A stretch of 12,000 bases of DNA from Glandiceps talaboti (GCF_964340395.1 NC_135564.1:13782012-13794011), one strand, 5' to 3'; shown: positions 6,239-12,000, numbered from the stretch's first letter. The notes: generated by a model not told the origin, from the sequence alone. Translations and numbers: made by a program.

Positions 6239-7904
6239 GATTTGAAATTGATTGTGCGGTTTGAAACAAATTTCAACTTTGGCCAATTTAGTTAGAATGG
6301 GTGGATGGGGTTGGATTGGGTCGAGGCCTCAGTATAAGAATTTAGTTTTGTTTAATCCTACATTGAACTATTGATCTCGCCCCTAAGGGTATAGAAAGAC
6401 TCACTGATTGGGCAAGTGCACTGGCATCTAGTTCCGTTTTACCGATATGTCCACAATATAAGATACTTATCAAACCAAATCCTGTATTTAAGCAAAGAAC
6501 CATCAGCTGTGAATAAAACAATACATTTGACATAAAACGGTTGAATCATTTCAGTGAAGCCTTTAATAATATATTATTAAAATCTCCAGACCCGATCATG
6601 AAACAAAACGTCGTCTAGCTAGACAAAAATCTTACTAAGAATGCTAAATTTTATCGTCTGGCTTGACAAAAAATCTTACTAACATTCCTACATTTTATCG
6701 TCTGGATCGACAAAAAATCTTACTAACAATGCTAAATTTTGTCGTCTGGCTTGACAAAAAATCTTACTAACATTGCTACATTTTATCGTCTGGCTTGACA
6801 AAAAATCTTACTAACATTCCTACATTTTATCGTCTGGATCGACAAAAAATCTTACTAACAATGCTAAATTTTGTCGTCTGGCTCAACAAAAAAATCTTAC
6901 TAACATTGCTACATTTTATCGTCTGGCTTGACAAAAAATCTTACTAACATTCCTACATTTTATCGTCTGGATCGACAAAAAATCTTACTATTAAACAATG
7001 CTAAATTTTGTCGTCTGGCTCAACAAAAAAATCTTACTAACATTGCTACATTTTATCGTCTGGCTTGACAAAAAATCTTACTAACATTGCTACATTTTAT
7101 CGTCTGGCTCAACAAAAATCTTCCTAACACTTACATTTTATCGTCTGGCTCAACACAAATCTTACTGACGCCACTACATTTTATGGTCTGGCTTGACAAA
7201 AAATCTTACTAACATTGCTACATTTTATCGTCTTGTTTGAAATAAAGTGTATTTCTCAGTTGGCAAGATTGGTGTTGAGCCAGACGATACTGAGCAGTGT
7301 TAGCTAAGAGCAGTGTTGTCTAGCCAGTCCCGTTTTGTTCCAGGTCTTGTGATTTTCATTGTAACATGTACCAACAACGATAGAACTTTTGTTTTAACAA
7401 GAATTACAACAATCCCTCATAACGTGGCAAATCTGAGATTCCTAAAATATGACACTAAATGACGTCATACTTGATGTACGGTGTAAAGTTATGAAGATTT
7501 TTCATTGATTTTACAAATATGATAGTGCATTCTCGGCATATATTTAATTGTGGTTACTTACTTCCATCTAGCCCCCGTAACAGACTAGACGGTCGTCCTG
7601 GCAACTATTTGGTATTGCCAGGTCCACCACATAGCTGTATTAGGGTGATGGTAAATACACAATACACGAAGTAAAGTTATTGTACACATGTAGGTGCGCC
7701 ACCAAATGGATACTATTTAACTCTCAAGACACCCACCCGACAGTGTTAGTTAAATACACTTACCAATGGGCACATAAGTTTCACAATTTCTTTTGCCTCA
7801 TCCACAAAGATGCCATCAAATACTCGTGTCTTCATACATTTGTACATCAAACAGTGGAACACCCGGCGTCTAACAGCAGTATACGTAACGGTAAACGACG
7901 GCAT
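472..7904 (-). CDS. SLC47A1-like: MATE-family (SLC47-like) cation/H+ antiporter, 5' part, six exons
   Basis: Spliced CDS in six exons on the minus strand: 7904-7764, 6506-6405, 3548-3480, 1719-1571, 1151-1109, 608-472 (641 nt; 213 codons plus 2 nt). All six donors are GT, all acceptors AG, and every phase matches. The order of conserved blocks follows animal MATE1/MATE2. They are EAKEIVKLMCP leading into TM1 (about residues 35-46), CGHIGKTELDA (65-75), NVLGVSIGYG (84-93), SACDTLFSQAYGS (96-108), LRQNPDIARLA (146-156), and the helix around YLQNQNIAYP (179-188). Family knowledge: SLC47 proteins sit in the plasma membrane of excretory epithelia and export organic cations in exchange for protons. 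Cysteines reported as important in rat MATE1 (Cys62, Cys126) appear to correspond to C65 and one of C129/C132/C133. The proton-coupling glutamates of the C-terminal lobe would be encoded past position 1. Reading frame is intact, so this looks like a working gene. Orthology to A1 versus A2 cannot be decided. Confidence 0.93.
751..990 (+). repeat. 28-bp tandem array, about nine units with a DR1-like core
   Basis: Core AGGTCAAAGGTTA occurs at 754, 782, 809, 888 and 973. One-base variants occur at 860 (GGGTA) and 945 (AGGGC), and degenerate copies at 832 and 918. Start-to-start spacing is 23-30 bp, mostly 27-28. Between cores is AT-rich TCATTTATATG-like sequence. It lies in the 500-bp intron 5 of the MATE gene. 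The core is AGGTCA-A-AGGTTA, that is, two nuclear-receptor half sites spaced by one base (DR1), the site type bound by HNF4 and RXR heterodimers. Confidence 0.9.
1109..1151 (-). CDS. SLC47A1-like: MATE gene, exon 5 (43-nt small exon, residues 154-168)
   Basis: Only 43 nt, between acceptor CTCACTATAG and donor CCG|GTAAGT. Its three frames give VSW..., LAGVYCQILCLCLP, or an immediate stop. The first base completes Arg154 begun in exon 4 and sets the LAGVYCQILCLCLP frame. This matches the L...Y..I....LP pattern at the start of TM4 in MATE proteins. It ends in phase 0, matching exon 6. It is too short for ordinary ORF finding, but phase and homology on both sides support it. Confidence 0.88.
1356..1369. 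promoter_or_regulatory. NRF1-like palindrome ATGCGCATGCGCAT
   Basis: A perfect 14-bp palindrome containing the GCGCATGCGC consensus of NRF1, in intron 4 of the MATE gene. NRF1 sites usually lie in GC-rich promoters. This one is isolated in AT-rich intron, so function is uncertain. Confidence 0.35.
1388..1519. repeat. Dispersed repeat copy A (second copy 11786-11873)
   Basis: Shares ordered blocks with 11786-11873 in the same orientation: GCTACCAT/ACTACCAT, AGAGTT/GGAGTT, GCCTGGGATCAGAAC/GCCTGTGATCAGAAC, and AAGTAT-CT-CTTATGAC followed by TCAAACT-ACA. Copy A has about 40 extra bases in the middle. The family is not recognised. It could be a decayed SINE or DNA element. Confidence 0.5.
1571..1719 (-). 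CDS. SLC47A1-like: MATE gene, exon 4 (residues 105-154, loop and TM3)
   Basis: 149 nt, phase 0 at the acceptor (TTTTTGCCAG) and two bases over at the donor (GCTAG|GTATGT). It encodes AYGSRNKKKVGLFLQRS, a helix rich in Ile/Phe/Cys (FVMLIFCVPCCAIFLN), then LRQNPDIAR. Residue Arg154 is split: AG here, G at the start of exon 5. The alignment to human QTYGSQNLKHVGVILQRS and RQDPDVSR is residue for residue. Confidence 0.94.
2345..2367 (+). promoter_or_regulatory. DR1-type nuclear receptor site with an everted half site
   Basis: TGACCT at 2345-2350, then AGGTCA-A-AGATCA at 2355-2367. The latter is a DR1, and together with the first half site the stretch reads TGACCT-N4-AGGTCA. It lies in intron 3 of the MATE gene. 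The site was called by motif only. Confidence 0.3.
2672..2862. repeat. Poly-G and poly-C tracts
   Basis: A run of 12 or so G near 2672-2684, (GT)n leading to a 9-G run near 2810-2818, and a C run of 11-12 at about 2851-2862. The second G run and the C run are complementary with about 33 bp between, so they could pair. Other such runs are at 8701-8711 (G) and about 11452-11459 (C). They are typical slippage tracts and error-prone in assembly. Confidence 0.85.
2951..3050. repeat. Imperfect hairpin, possible MITE relic
   Basis: The inner stem pairs CGCTTTCTAATCTA (2983-2996) with TAGATTATAAAGCG (3012-3025), 13 of 14 bases, around a 15-base loop. Flanking arms (GTAGCCCAGAGACTCG at about 2958 and CGACTCCCTAGGCTGGTAGC at 3031-3050) pair loosely. 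Non-coding; it lies in intron 3. Confidence 0.5.
3160..3263. mobile_element. Small hairpin element, MITE-like, 104 bp
   Basis: The ends are inverted repeats of about 35 bp. The left arm is GTAGACTGTAAGATACG and ends in GCCCTC. The right arm, read on the other strand, is GTAGTCTGTAAGGTACG and also ends in GCCCTC. A short loop (CGTCGGCCTCCTCGAGG region) separates them. TA sits at both outer ends (3161-3162, 3261-3262), and TTTATCG occurs on both sides (3154-3160 and 3266-3272), so either could be a target duplication. It encodes no protein. A non-autonomous DNA transposon is the simplest reading. Confidence 0.6.
3480..3548 (-). CDS. SLC47A1-like: MATE gene, exon 3 (residues 82-104, TM2)
   Basis: 69 nt, 23 codons, phase 0/0. 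Acceptor ATTCTACAG, donor CAG|GTTTGT (a weaker donor). It encodes LMNVLGVSIGYGVLSACDTLFSQ (split here as 82-93 and 94-104). Joined to exon 2 it continues LDASALAQS-LMNVLGVSIG without gap relative to human LDAVTLAIA-VINVTGVSVG. The SACDTL-SQ signature is shared by eukaryotic MATE proteins. Confidence 0.93.
3638..4006. repeat. (GT)n and (TATG)n compound microsatellite
   Basis: GT units with GC/TT variants at about 3640-3790, then TATG units at 3794-3842, a GT insert at 3843-3866, and about 34 further TATG units to 4006. Open frames through it are repeat artefacts. It lies in intron 2 of the MATE gene, in the orientation opposite to the CATA array at 105-386. Confidence 0.98.
4013..4090 (-). mobile_element. 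3' end of a non-LTR retrotransposon (minus strand)
   Basis: Read on the minus strand it has a small stem GAGCC-TTT-GGCTC (4069-4057), then AAATAAAG and a (TAA)n tail (4029-4013). A short hairpin followed by an A-rich signal and simple tail is the usual 3' terminus of CR1/L2-like LINEs and their SINE partners. It could be the tail of the fragment at 4345-4710 or of a separate insertion. Confidence 0.6.
4197..4304 (+). mobile_element. 3' end of an L2/CR1-like element (plus strand) with ATT tail
   Basis: TTATTGTGAAGCGGTTTG, then AAGTCGCTAT, then AATAAAGT and a (ATT)n tail at 4273-4304. The AGCG...CGCTAT stem followed by AATAAA and a trinucleotide tail resembles many invertebrate L2-like 3' ends. 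The 5' limit is not visible. Confidence 0.55.
4345..4702 (-). pseudogene. Non-LTR retrotransposon reverse transcriptase, C-terminal fragment (broken)
   Basis: The minus-strand frame reads LFESLQWLPFRKRIIYNE, VLMYKVQNSLAPNYLNDF, then HTRNTRAAPRDELYIPK, stop (TAG 4477-4475), and continues in the same frame as KKSFRYNGVKI and LQSFKSKRKCHLLENR to a TAG at 4347-4345. The L-WLP---RI-Y, YK--N-LAP-YL, TR-----L--P and SF-YNG-----L patterns in this order are the C-terminal end of LINE ORF2 proteins of the CR1/jockey-like groups. The internal stop and missing polymerase catalytic part show that it is a dead 5'-truncated copy in intron 2. Another frame break or the truncation point lies near 4710-4735. 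Confidence 0.85.
4706..4739. repeat. 23-bp perfect palindrome between 8-bp direct repeats
   Basis: ACCTCAGACCA-G-TGGTCTGAGGT (4711-4733) is a perfect inverted repeat around one base. It overlaps GTTACACC at 4706-4713 and 4732-4739. It lies at the 5' edge of the reverse transcriptase fragment. Confidence 0.85.
5113..6143. repeat. 37-bp minisatellite, about 27 units plus degenerate last unit
   Basis: Unit TACTGGCTTTGTATTCATAG followed by CACTACATACTACTACA. I count 27 recognisable copies and one degenerate one (about 6121). Copies in the first third are nearly identical, while later ones carry scattered substitutions. The ACTACTACA end of the unit merges into the CTA array that follows. It is non-coding on both strands and lies within the Harbinger-like element. 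Confidence 0.97.
6143..6238. repeat. (CTA)n trinucleotide microsatellite
   Basis: About 30 CTA units. A minus-strand frame through it gives a serine run; it has no supporting context and is rejected as a gene. The array probably arose by expansion of the CTACTACTA end of the 37-bp unit next to it. Confidence 0.97.
6405..6506 (-). CDS. SLC47A1-like: MATE gene, exon 2 (residues 48-81, TM1-TM2)
   Basis: 102 nt, 34 codons, phase 0 at both ends. Acceptor TTATTCACAG, donor TCA|GTGAGT. It encodes the rest of TM1 and the loop into TM2, with C65-G-H-I-G-K-T-E-L-D-A75, the most diagnostic block of animal MATE transporters (human CGHLGKLELDA). The donor lies only about 20 bp from the end of a transposable element that occupies much of intron 2. 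Confidence 0.93.
6599..7341. mobile_element. Possible foldback element around the 44-bp array
   Basis: The left arm (from 6599, GAAACAAAACG then GCTAGACAA, TATCGTCTGGCT, GACAA and ATCTT) and the right arm read on the other strand (from 7341, GGAACAAAACG then GCTAGACAA, TATCGTCTGGCTCAAC and AATCTT) share ordered blocks over about 80 bp. This suggests an old inverted-end element enclosing the tandem array. No target duplication is evident. It could instead be the array with one inverted unit. Confidence 0.45.
6611..7240. repeat. 44-bp tandem array, about 14-15 units, with three-unit higher-order period
   Basis: Unit TCGTCTGGCTTGACAAAAAA followed by TCTTACTAACATTGCTACAT and TTTA. Three subtypes alternate: one with CATTCCTACA, one starting GATCGAC with AATGCTAAATTTTG, and one with CATTGCTACA. 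This gives a period of about 132 bp that repeats three times (about 6655-7055) before becoming irregular. It lies in intron 1 of the MATE gene; no coding frame. Confidence 0.95.
7460..7467. promoter_or_regulatory. CRE palindrome TGACGTCA
   Basis: Perfect full CRE octamer in intron 1 about 300 bp past the exon 1 donor. It was called by motif alone. The same octamer also occurs at 4412-4419 inside retrotransposon sequence, so chance is a real possibility. Confidence 0.25.
7764..7904 (-). CDS. SLC47A1-like: MATE gene, coding exon 1 (start codon, residues 1-47)
   Basis: The exon begins at ATG 7904-7902 (context AACAACATGC, with A at -3) and ends at TTG followed by the donor GTAAGT. It encodes a basic cytosolic N-terminus (MPSFTVTYTAVRRRV...) and the start of TM1 (EAKEIVKLMCPL). 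The start was chosen because the same frame has a TAG at 7949-7947, just inside the putative exon edge, so translation cannot begin much further upstream. The resulting 46 residues before the TM1 proline match the roughly 44 in human MATE1. Phase 0 at the donor joins exon 2 with the same 18-residue spacing between this Pro and the CGH motif as in human MATE1. Confidence 0.88.
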
Positions 7905-7951
7905 GTTGTTAATAAACTGATGTATCCATATAGATACACACACTGTCTATG
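7905..7951 (-). other. Probable 5' UTR part of MATE coding exon 1
   Basis: Minus strand upstream of the ATG runs back to a pyrimidine-rich acceptor (TTTGCTTTATTCGTTACAG) whose AG ends at 7952. If it is used, 47 nt of untranslated leader, containing an in-frame TAG, precede the start codon, and at least one non-coding exon lies further upstream (beyond 7970). I cannot locate that exon or the promoter. Alternatively transcription starts directly near here. Confidence 0.5.
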
Positions 7952-8404
7952 CTGTAACGAATAAAGCAAAAGCTATACGATTACCAAACATTTCCTGGTG
8001 GGGTTCACGTAGGGGTTGATGTTACTGTTACGAGTCACAGATCTAAATTATATCCATTCAGGATATTTTGGTAGCTTCCATTATGAACTCTAAATTAAAG
8101 TCAAAAGCATACGAACTTTGTACATACAGTGACATTCCGTTATGCCTAACAACATAGGTCTTTGACATCTCAACATTGGGTATTTCGGAATTGTTTGTAC
8201 CAGGTACGGTTGAACTGTCAACTAGTTTACGGTCTTTGAGATATGAACTTGTATTACTAATCTACAGAAGGTGATTGGATATTAGATCTCAGATGATGTC
8301 TTTCATAAGACTTAAGAATACGTCAAACTCTAAGAATAGAGATTTGTGTAAACTTTGAAATGTATTTAAGTTGGGTTTTTAGCCCATCTGCGGACTCCAA
8401 ACAA
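7952..8404. other. Upstream region of the MATE gene, no feature recognised
   Basis: Unique AT-rich sequence with stop codons in all frames and no clear TATA box, CpG-rich stretch or repeat. A non-coding first exon or promoter of the transporter may be here, but nothing in the sequence fixes it. Confidence 0.5.
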
Positions 8405-8465
8405 GTCTAACAGCATACCCCCGGGCGCAGGACACGCCTCCAGGCCGGACACCTCCAAGCTCAGG
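8405..8465 (-). repeat. 61-bp conserved repeat, copy 1
   Basis: Matches 10514-10574 in inverted orientation at about 55 of 61 positions, far GC-richer than its surroundings. In one frame both copies translate to the same pattern (LEV-GLE-CPAP-GMLLD), here inside a 67-codon minus-strand open frame (8569-8366). The family is not recognised. It could be a dispersed element core or a duplicated exon fragment. Confidence 0.75.
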
Positions 8466-9236
8466 ACGTCCCCTAGGGACATGTTCGTGAAATGCTTTCG
8501 TTTATCCTTACAATTTATTATAATTACATGTAACTTGCACAATATTGCCACCATTCCGCTATGTGTCATTTCAAACTGAAAATTAGCTCATAAATACAAA
8601 TCACGTGACATTATATTTAATGTGATCTCATTCGAAGTAGGCCCACGCTTCCAAGTGGAGGGCTTATAAACATACTATGTACATAACCTAAAAGTTTAGA
8701 GGGGGGGGGGGCATTAATATGCTTATAAAAGAACACTGTTATTACATCTAAAATAATAACTCGTGGCTACTTATGAAACTAATTGCTACACTATGCTATC
8801 ACCATTTGTTATTTTTTATGTTTTTATTTATTATGCTTCATCACTGGGTATACACAAAAAATTGACAAGAATAAAATTGAAACAGATCAATGAGGCTGCA
8901 ATTATTTTGTTAGGATAACCAGGTATCAAGTACCAGACGAGTATTCCACAACATTCTCACTTGATTGAAATTAAAATTAAAATGTGAAATAAAACTAAAA
9001 TAGATTACAAACTTATTTAGAAAACGTGCATAAATACTTGCTAAGATCATAATTATAAATTCTTACAATTTCAACAATGACGGAATGCTAAATCATTGTC
9101 TGTCAATTTGAAACCCACAAGCCTATTGAAATAGGAGAGCGTGAAAGACTGTGTGAAAAAAAATTAAGGTGTCAAAGTTAGATGATAATTCGAAGACCTG
9201 GTATTGGGATAGCCTAGTTGAGATGTATTAAAATGA
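8466..9236. other. Intergenic AT-rich sequence, no gene seen
   Basis: No frame longer than about 60 codons apart from the one overlapping the 61-bp repeat, and no recognisable exon. It contains an 11-G run at 8701-8711 and poly-A/T-rich stretches. Confidence 0.6.
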
Positions 9237-9622
9237 ACGAACATTTTCTAAGACTGTCCCCAGCCTTGAGATACTTATAATACGATATAAGACTAACACA
9301 ATAACATTTACCGAGACCATCCCCAGCCAGGAGCTACTTACAATACGGTATTAGACTAGTACAAAACCATGTTCTGGGACAGTCCCCAGCCAGGAGCTAC
9401 TTACAACACTAGCACAATAACATTTACCGAGACCGTCCCCAAGCTGGAGCTACTAATCAATACCATATTACATTAGCACAGTAACCATGGTAACATTTAC
9501 CGAGACCGTCCCCAGCCTGGCGCTACCGTGACTTACAATAGCATATGCTAGATTAGTACATTATGTAACATTTACCGAGACCGTCCCCAAGCTGGAGCTA
9601 CTCGCAATACGATATTAGACTA
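9237..9622. repeat. Degenerate minisatellite, about six units of 47-75 bp
   Basis: Units share AACATTTACCGAGACCGTCC-CCAGCCTGGAGCTACTTACAAT, then ACGATATTAGACTAGTACA. Copies start near 9237, 9303, 9368, 9418, 9492 and 9568. The GTCCCCA-GC-(G)GAGCTAC core is best kept. Unit 3 is short through loss of its second half. Copies are about 80-90% alike by eye. Confidence 0.88.
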
Positions 9623-9623
9623 G

Positions 9624-9642
9624 TATTTATTTATCTATTCAT

Positions 9643-9673
<31 letters not shown>

Positions 9674-9676
9674 TTT
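9624..9676. repeat. (TTTA)n tail
   Basis: About 13 TTTA units with a few variants. On the minus strand it is (AAAT)n directly after the 3' end of the retrotransposon relic, so it is best read as that element's tail. Confidence 0.9.
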
Positions 9677-10497
9677 GAGATGTCTACAGGATTACCCCAT
9701 TTACAGACACTCTGAAATTGGAAAGACTAAAATGCATACGATATTTACAAAACTAGTAAAAATAGAAATAAAATAAATTTTAAAAAAAGAAGGCAAAATT
9801 ACCGAAATTGCGTTAAATTCACACATCAACTATTTCATTTAGGACATCTTTTCTAAAAGTACTGAGACTGGAAAATATGTCAGTGTTTTGCAAGGTATTG
9901 ATAAAATTGAAGGTCTTAGGTAAAAGCGAGTTTTTCCTTTGAGTAGAATTATTAAAAACGTGCCATTTTAAATGTGTAGTGGGAATGGAGATTCATGGAG
10001 GGCACATGAAACGGAACATTGGCAACAATATACATTGAGTTAAAAGAGCCATTTATGTAAAAAGACTGCATCCAGCAATTTCCTACGAGATTGAAGACTT
10101 TGAATATTAAAATACTGACAAAGATTACTGTAATCGAGGTTTACTCCTTTACCAGGGAACGATTTTCCAAAATAAAGGTAGTTGAGGAATTTATGCTGGA
10201 CTCTTTCAATTTTAGTGATTAAATACTTCTGATGGGGTGACCAAACTTGTCGACAATACTCTGGTTGACTACGTACAAGTGATTTACACATGTATATAAA
10301 TTAATGATACAAGAACTGTCATGGAAATACTTGCAGGTACGCTTTATCAAACCAACTAGCCTGTAAGCCTTTTTGACGATGTCCTGAATGTGTAACTCCC
10401 AGCTTAAATTAGTTGAGAGGACAACGCCAAGATCTTTCTTGGTTTACACAGTCGAATTTGATGCCGTTACGTTTACATTGAACTGTACATGCGCAAA
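9677..10497 (-). pseudogene. Second non-LTR retrotransposon relic, reverse transcriptase C-terminal part
   Basis: Minus strand, in order but across several frames: NGIKFDCVN, KKDLGVVLSTNLSW-LHI--IVKKAYRL-GLIKRTCKYF (10440 to about 10320), then MCKSLVRSQPEYCRQVWSPH and IERVQHKFLNYLYFGK, SLQSRRKLLDAVFLHK (10291 to about 10050), then NGSFN...VPFHVP, and last NNSTQRKNSLLPKTFNF and STFRKDVLNEIVDV to a stop at 9821-9819. KDLGV, SLVRS-PEY--QVW-P, IE-VQ-KFL and RR--D--FL-K are textbook LINE ORF2 motifs. At least four frame changes or stops are present. It ends with a short 3' UTR and an AAAT tail. 5'-truncated and dead. Confidence 0.88.
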
Positions 10498-10513
10498 CAA
10501 TATTTGTATGCGG

Positions 10514-10574
10514 CCTGCGCTTGGAGGTGCCCGGCCTGGAGGAGTGTCCTGCGCCGAGAGGTATGCTGTTAGAC
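10514..10574 (+). repeat. 61-bp conserved repeat, copy 2
   Basis: Inverted partner of 8405-8465. It starts about 17 bp beyond the 5' end of the retrotransposon relic. Its frame reads LRLEVPGLEECPAPRGMLLD and stops soon after. It interrupts AT-rich sequence with a GC-rich block. Confidence 0.75.
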
Positions 10575-11785
10575 CCTTATGCCAGATGAGGTCATGTAAT
10601 AAAATCAACAAGAAACATAACTTGTTACTCAATGTGAAACCATCGCCTACCTGTTGCATCGCAGTAAAGTACGGACACTGTCCTTTTTACGTCAACACTA
10701 CCTCACCTACTCTCCGTCTGTACACTCCCTTATTTTTCCTTACGTCATCAGAAAAGAATATTGTCTACCTGTCGAAGTTCGAATGTTAACCAGACCTTGA
10801 CAAAAATGTGCGTCTGTCAGCTTCATTGTCCTGAACGCATCTTACAAATGTTACAAAACTGAATATATATACTTACTATATCTCGCTATCCAACGATTTG
10901 GTGAAAACATATAACTTTGTTGTACGACTAGATACTGTTTGAATAAATCAAAGCCATCTGACAGCAGACATCCGGGGTCTAAATCCTGAATCCTCCGGCG
11001 TTGAGTAGAAGAATTTGATCAAAGTTGTTTCAATACTATGTACTCTGAAGGTCTGAAGAAACAATGTGCACACTAATGTAATGTCTGTGGTGCAATGATC
11101 GACTTCAAATTTAAGTACCGGTGCCGGTGCATATCATGTCTTGCATCTCCACCCTTGGGAAGACTGTTAACATATGACGTGTACTTGTAGGAGTTGTCTA
11201 CTTCTAACTCTATATATCTGTTACGCAACCCATAAATTGATAGCGTCTAGATTATTTGTTGACATTGGAGTTTTGATTCAAGTTGAAATTCCTGCTGCTA
11301 AATCTACGGGAGTAGTCACTTTCTCAGTCCGGGAGGGGGTGTCGACATACCGTCGGTGTATGTTTCCATTGCGCCAACAAAAAACTCTCTATCTGACACT
11401 GTCACTCGCAAAAGGAGATGACACCCCATCACTTAGTTCTAAAACATGATCCCCCCCCATCATACCTTGATCGATATTAATGGAAGCGAAGTTGAAATTG
11501 TCGATATCTTGACATTCCTGACTGCATTCAACTTTCACACGGTCTGTCTTGGCAAACAAATACTGAACACCTTATGAGAAAAAAGCCCAGCAACGTCTTT
11601 ATTTTATGAGGCATTACAAGAAATATATCATTTTAGTAATTTTTACCGCATTGTTATAGGGAATATTCCAACATACACAATCAGCATCACGCAATCAGCA
11701 TCTGGTTCATTAAAAACATCACCGCCGCGCCAGCGATTGAGAGAGTCACTGGGACAGCACAGAGAATCATTGGCACGGAATTAAA
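10575..11785. other. Intergenic sequence, no gene seen
   Basis: Open frames at 10388-10789 (+) and 11174-11449 (+) lack recognisable domains, signal peptide or flanking splice structure and are best treated as chance. Small items: a CCGGTGCCGGTGC doublet near 11119, an 8-C run near 11452, and a GCAATCAGCATC direct doublet near 11680-11702. Confidence 0.55.
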
Positions 11786-11873
11786 ATCATACTACCATTG
11801 CAGGAGTTATATAGAAACGCCTGTGATCAGAACGAAAAAAAGTATACTTCTTATGACTATCAAACTGACAAAC
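11786..11873. repeat. Dispersed repeat copy B (see 1388-1519)
   Basis: Same block order and orientation as copy A but without its middle section: ACTACCAT, GGAGTT, CGCCTGTGATCAGAAC, AAGTATACTTCTTATGAC, TCAAACTGACA. Identity looks about 75-80% over the aligned parts. Confidence 0.5.
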
Positions 11874-12000
11874 AATACAAAAACAACACCGGGCCCATCT
11901 GATGTAGGTTCATGCACATACATGTAATTGTCTGTGGTTCACGCGACTCTTTTATCAGTTTGTCTGTGTCTGTGAAAGTTTGTCATGTTGTAACGTAACA

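Larger units (their letters stand above)
4891..6383. mobile_element. PIF/Harbinger-type (Tourist-like) non-autonomous element, 1.5 kb
   Basis: The left end begins GGGGCGAGATCAATAGTTCA and the right end is its exact inverse. The first 29 bp are identical, and similarity continues to about 50 bp (AACTAAATTCTT in both arms). TAA directly flanks both ends (4888-4890 and 6384-6386). A G-rich inverted terminus with a 3-bp TWA target duplication is the hallmark of PIF/Harbinger elements. There is no transposase frame inside; the interior is mostly a 37-bp minisatellite and a CTA array. The right end lies about 20 bp from the exon 2 donor of the MATE gene. Confidence 0.82.

Noticed and set aside
6080-6286. 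Poly-serine frame on the minus strand
   Set aside because: Product of the CTA array; located in an intron, inside a transposable element.
6507-7763. A missing micro-exon between MATE exons 1 and 2
   Set aside because: A first alignment seemed five residues short, but the distance from the TM1 proline to CGH is 18 residues as in human MATE1, so direct splicing is complete.
8366-8569. 67-codon minus-strand open frame as a gene
   Set aside because: Only the 61-bp repeat portion has any similarity, and that is to another repeat copy; no splice sites or homology found by eye.
10388-10789. 133-codon plus-strand open frame as a gene
   Set aside because: Its first part runs antisense through the retrotransposon relic and the rest lacks domains; composition looks random.
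11174-11449. 91-codon plus-strand open frame with hydrophobic start
   Set aside because: No recognisable family and no supporting splice or regulatory context; length is within chance expectation.

Overview
This is nuclear DNA from an animal, most likely a marine invertebrate. The evidence is GT-AG spliced exons with introns of 0.4-2.9 kb, decayed non-LTR retrotransposons, and a very heavy load of micro- and minisatellites. I cannot name the species; tetranucleotide CATA/CAGA arrays and Tourist-like DNA elements are seen in many invertebrate lineages. There is no bacterial-type gene organisation, tRNA, rRNA or CRISPR array.

The one real gene I can support lies on the minus strand. It is the 5' part of a MATE-family cation/H+ antiporter (SLC47, multidrug and toxin extrusion). 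Six coding exons (7904-7764, 6506-6405, 3548-3480, 1719-1571, 1151-1109, 608-472) splice in phase with canonical GT-AG borders. They give 213 codons plus two bases, running from the initiator Met into the sixth or so membrane helix. The rest of the gene (about 60% of a typical 550-600 residue protein) lies beyond position 1.

The introns hold most of the other structure. Intron 1 carries a 44-bp tandem array with a three-unit higher-order period, bounded by loosely inverted arms. Intron 2 carries a GT/TATG microsatellite, a cluster of non-LTR retrotransposon 3' ends with a broken reverse-transcriptase fragment, and a 1.5-kb element. That element has near-identical inverted ends and a TAA target duplication (PIF/Harbinger, Tourist style) and encloses about 27 copies of a 37-bp minisatellite plus a CTA array. 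Intron 3 contains two hairpin elements and a nuclear-receptor-like DR1 site. Intron 5 contains a nine-unit, 28-bp tandem array whose core is itself a DR1 sequence. Intron 6 begins with a CAGA/CATA microsatellite about 360 bp long, only a few bases from the splice donor.

Upstream of the gene (7952-12000) I see no convincing protein gene. That stretch holds a 61-bp repeat present twice in inverted orientation, a degenerate 62-bp minisatellite, a second decayed non-LTR element (minus strand, about 9624-10497), and a diverged copy of a dispersed repeat that also occurs in intron 4.

The most interesting observations are the DR1 minisatellite inside the transporter gene, the satellite-bearing Harbinger-like element 20 bp from a splice donor, the complementary CATA/TATG arrays flanking exons 3-6, and the conserved 61-bp pair.
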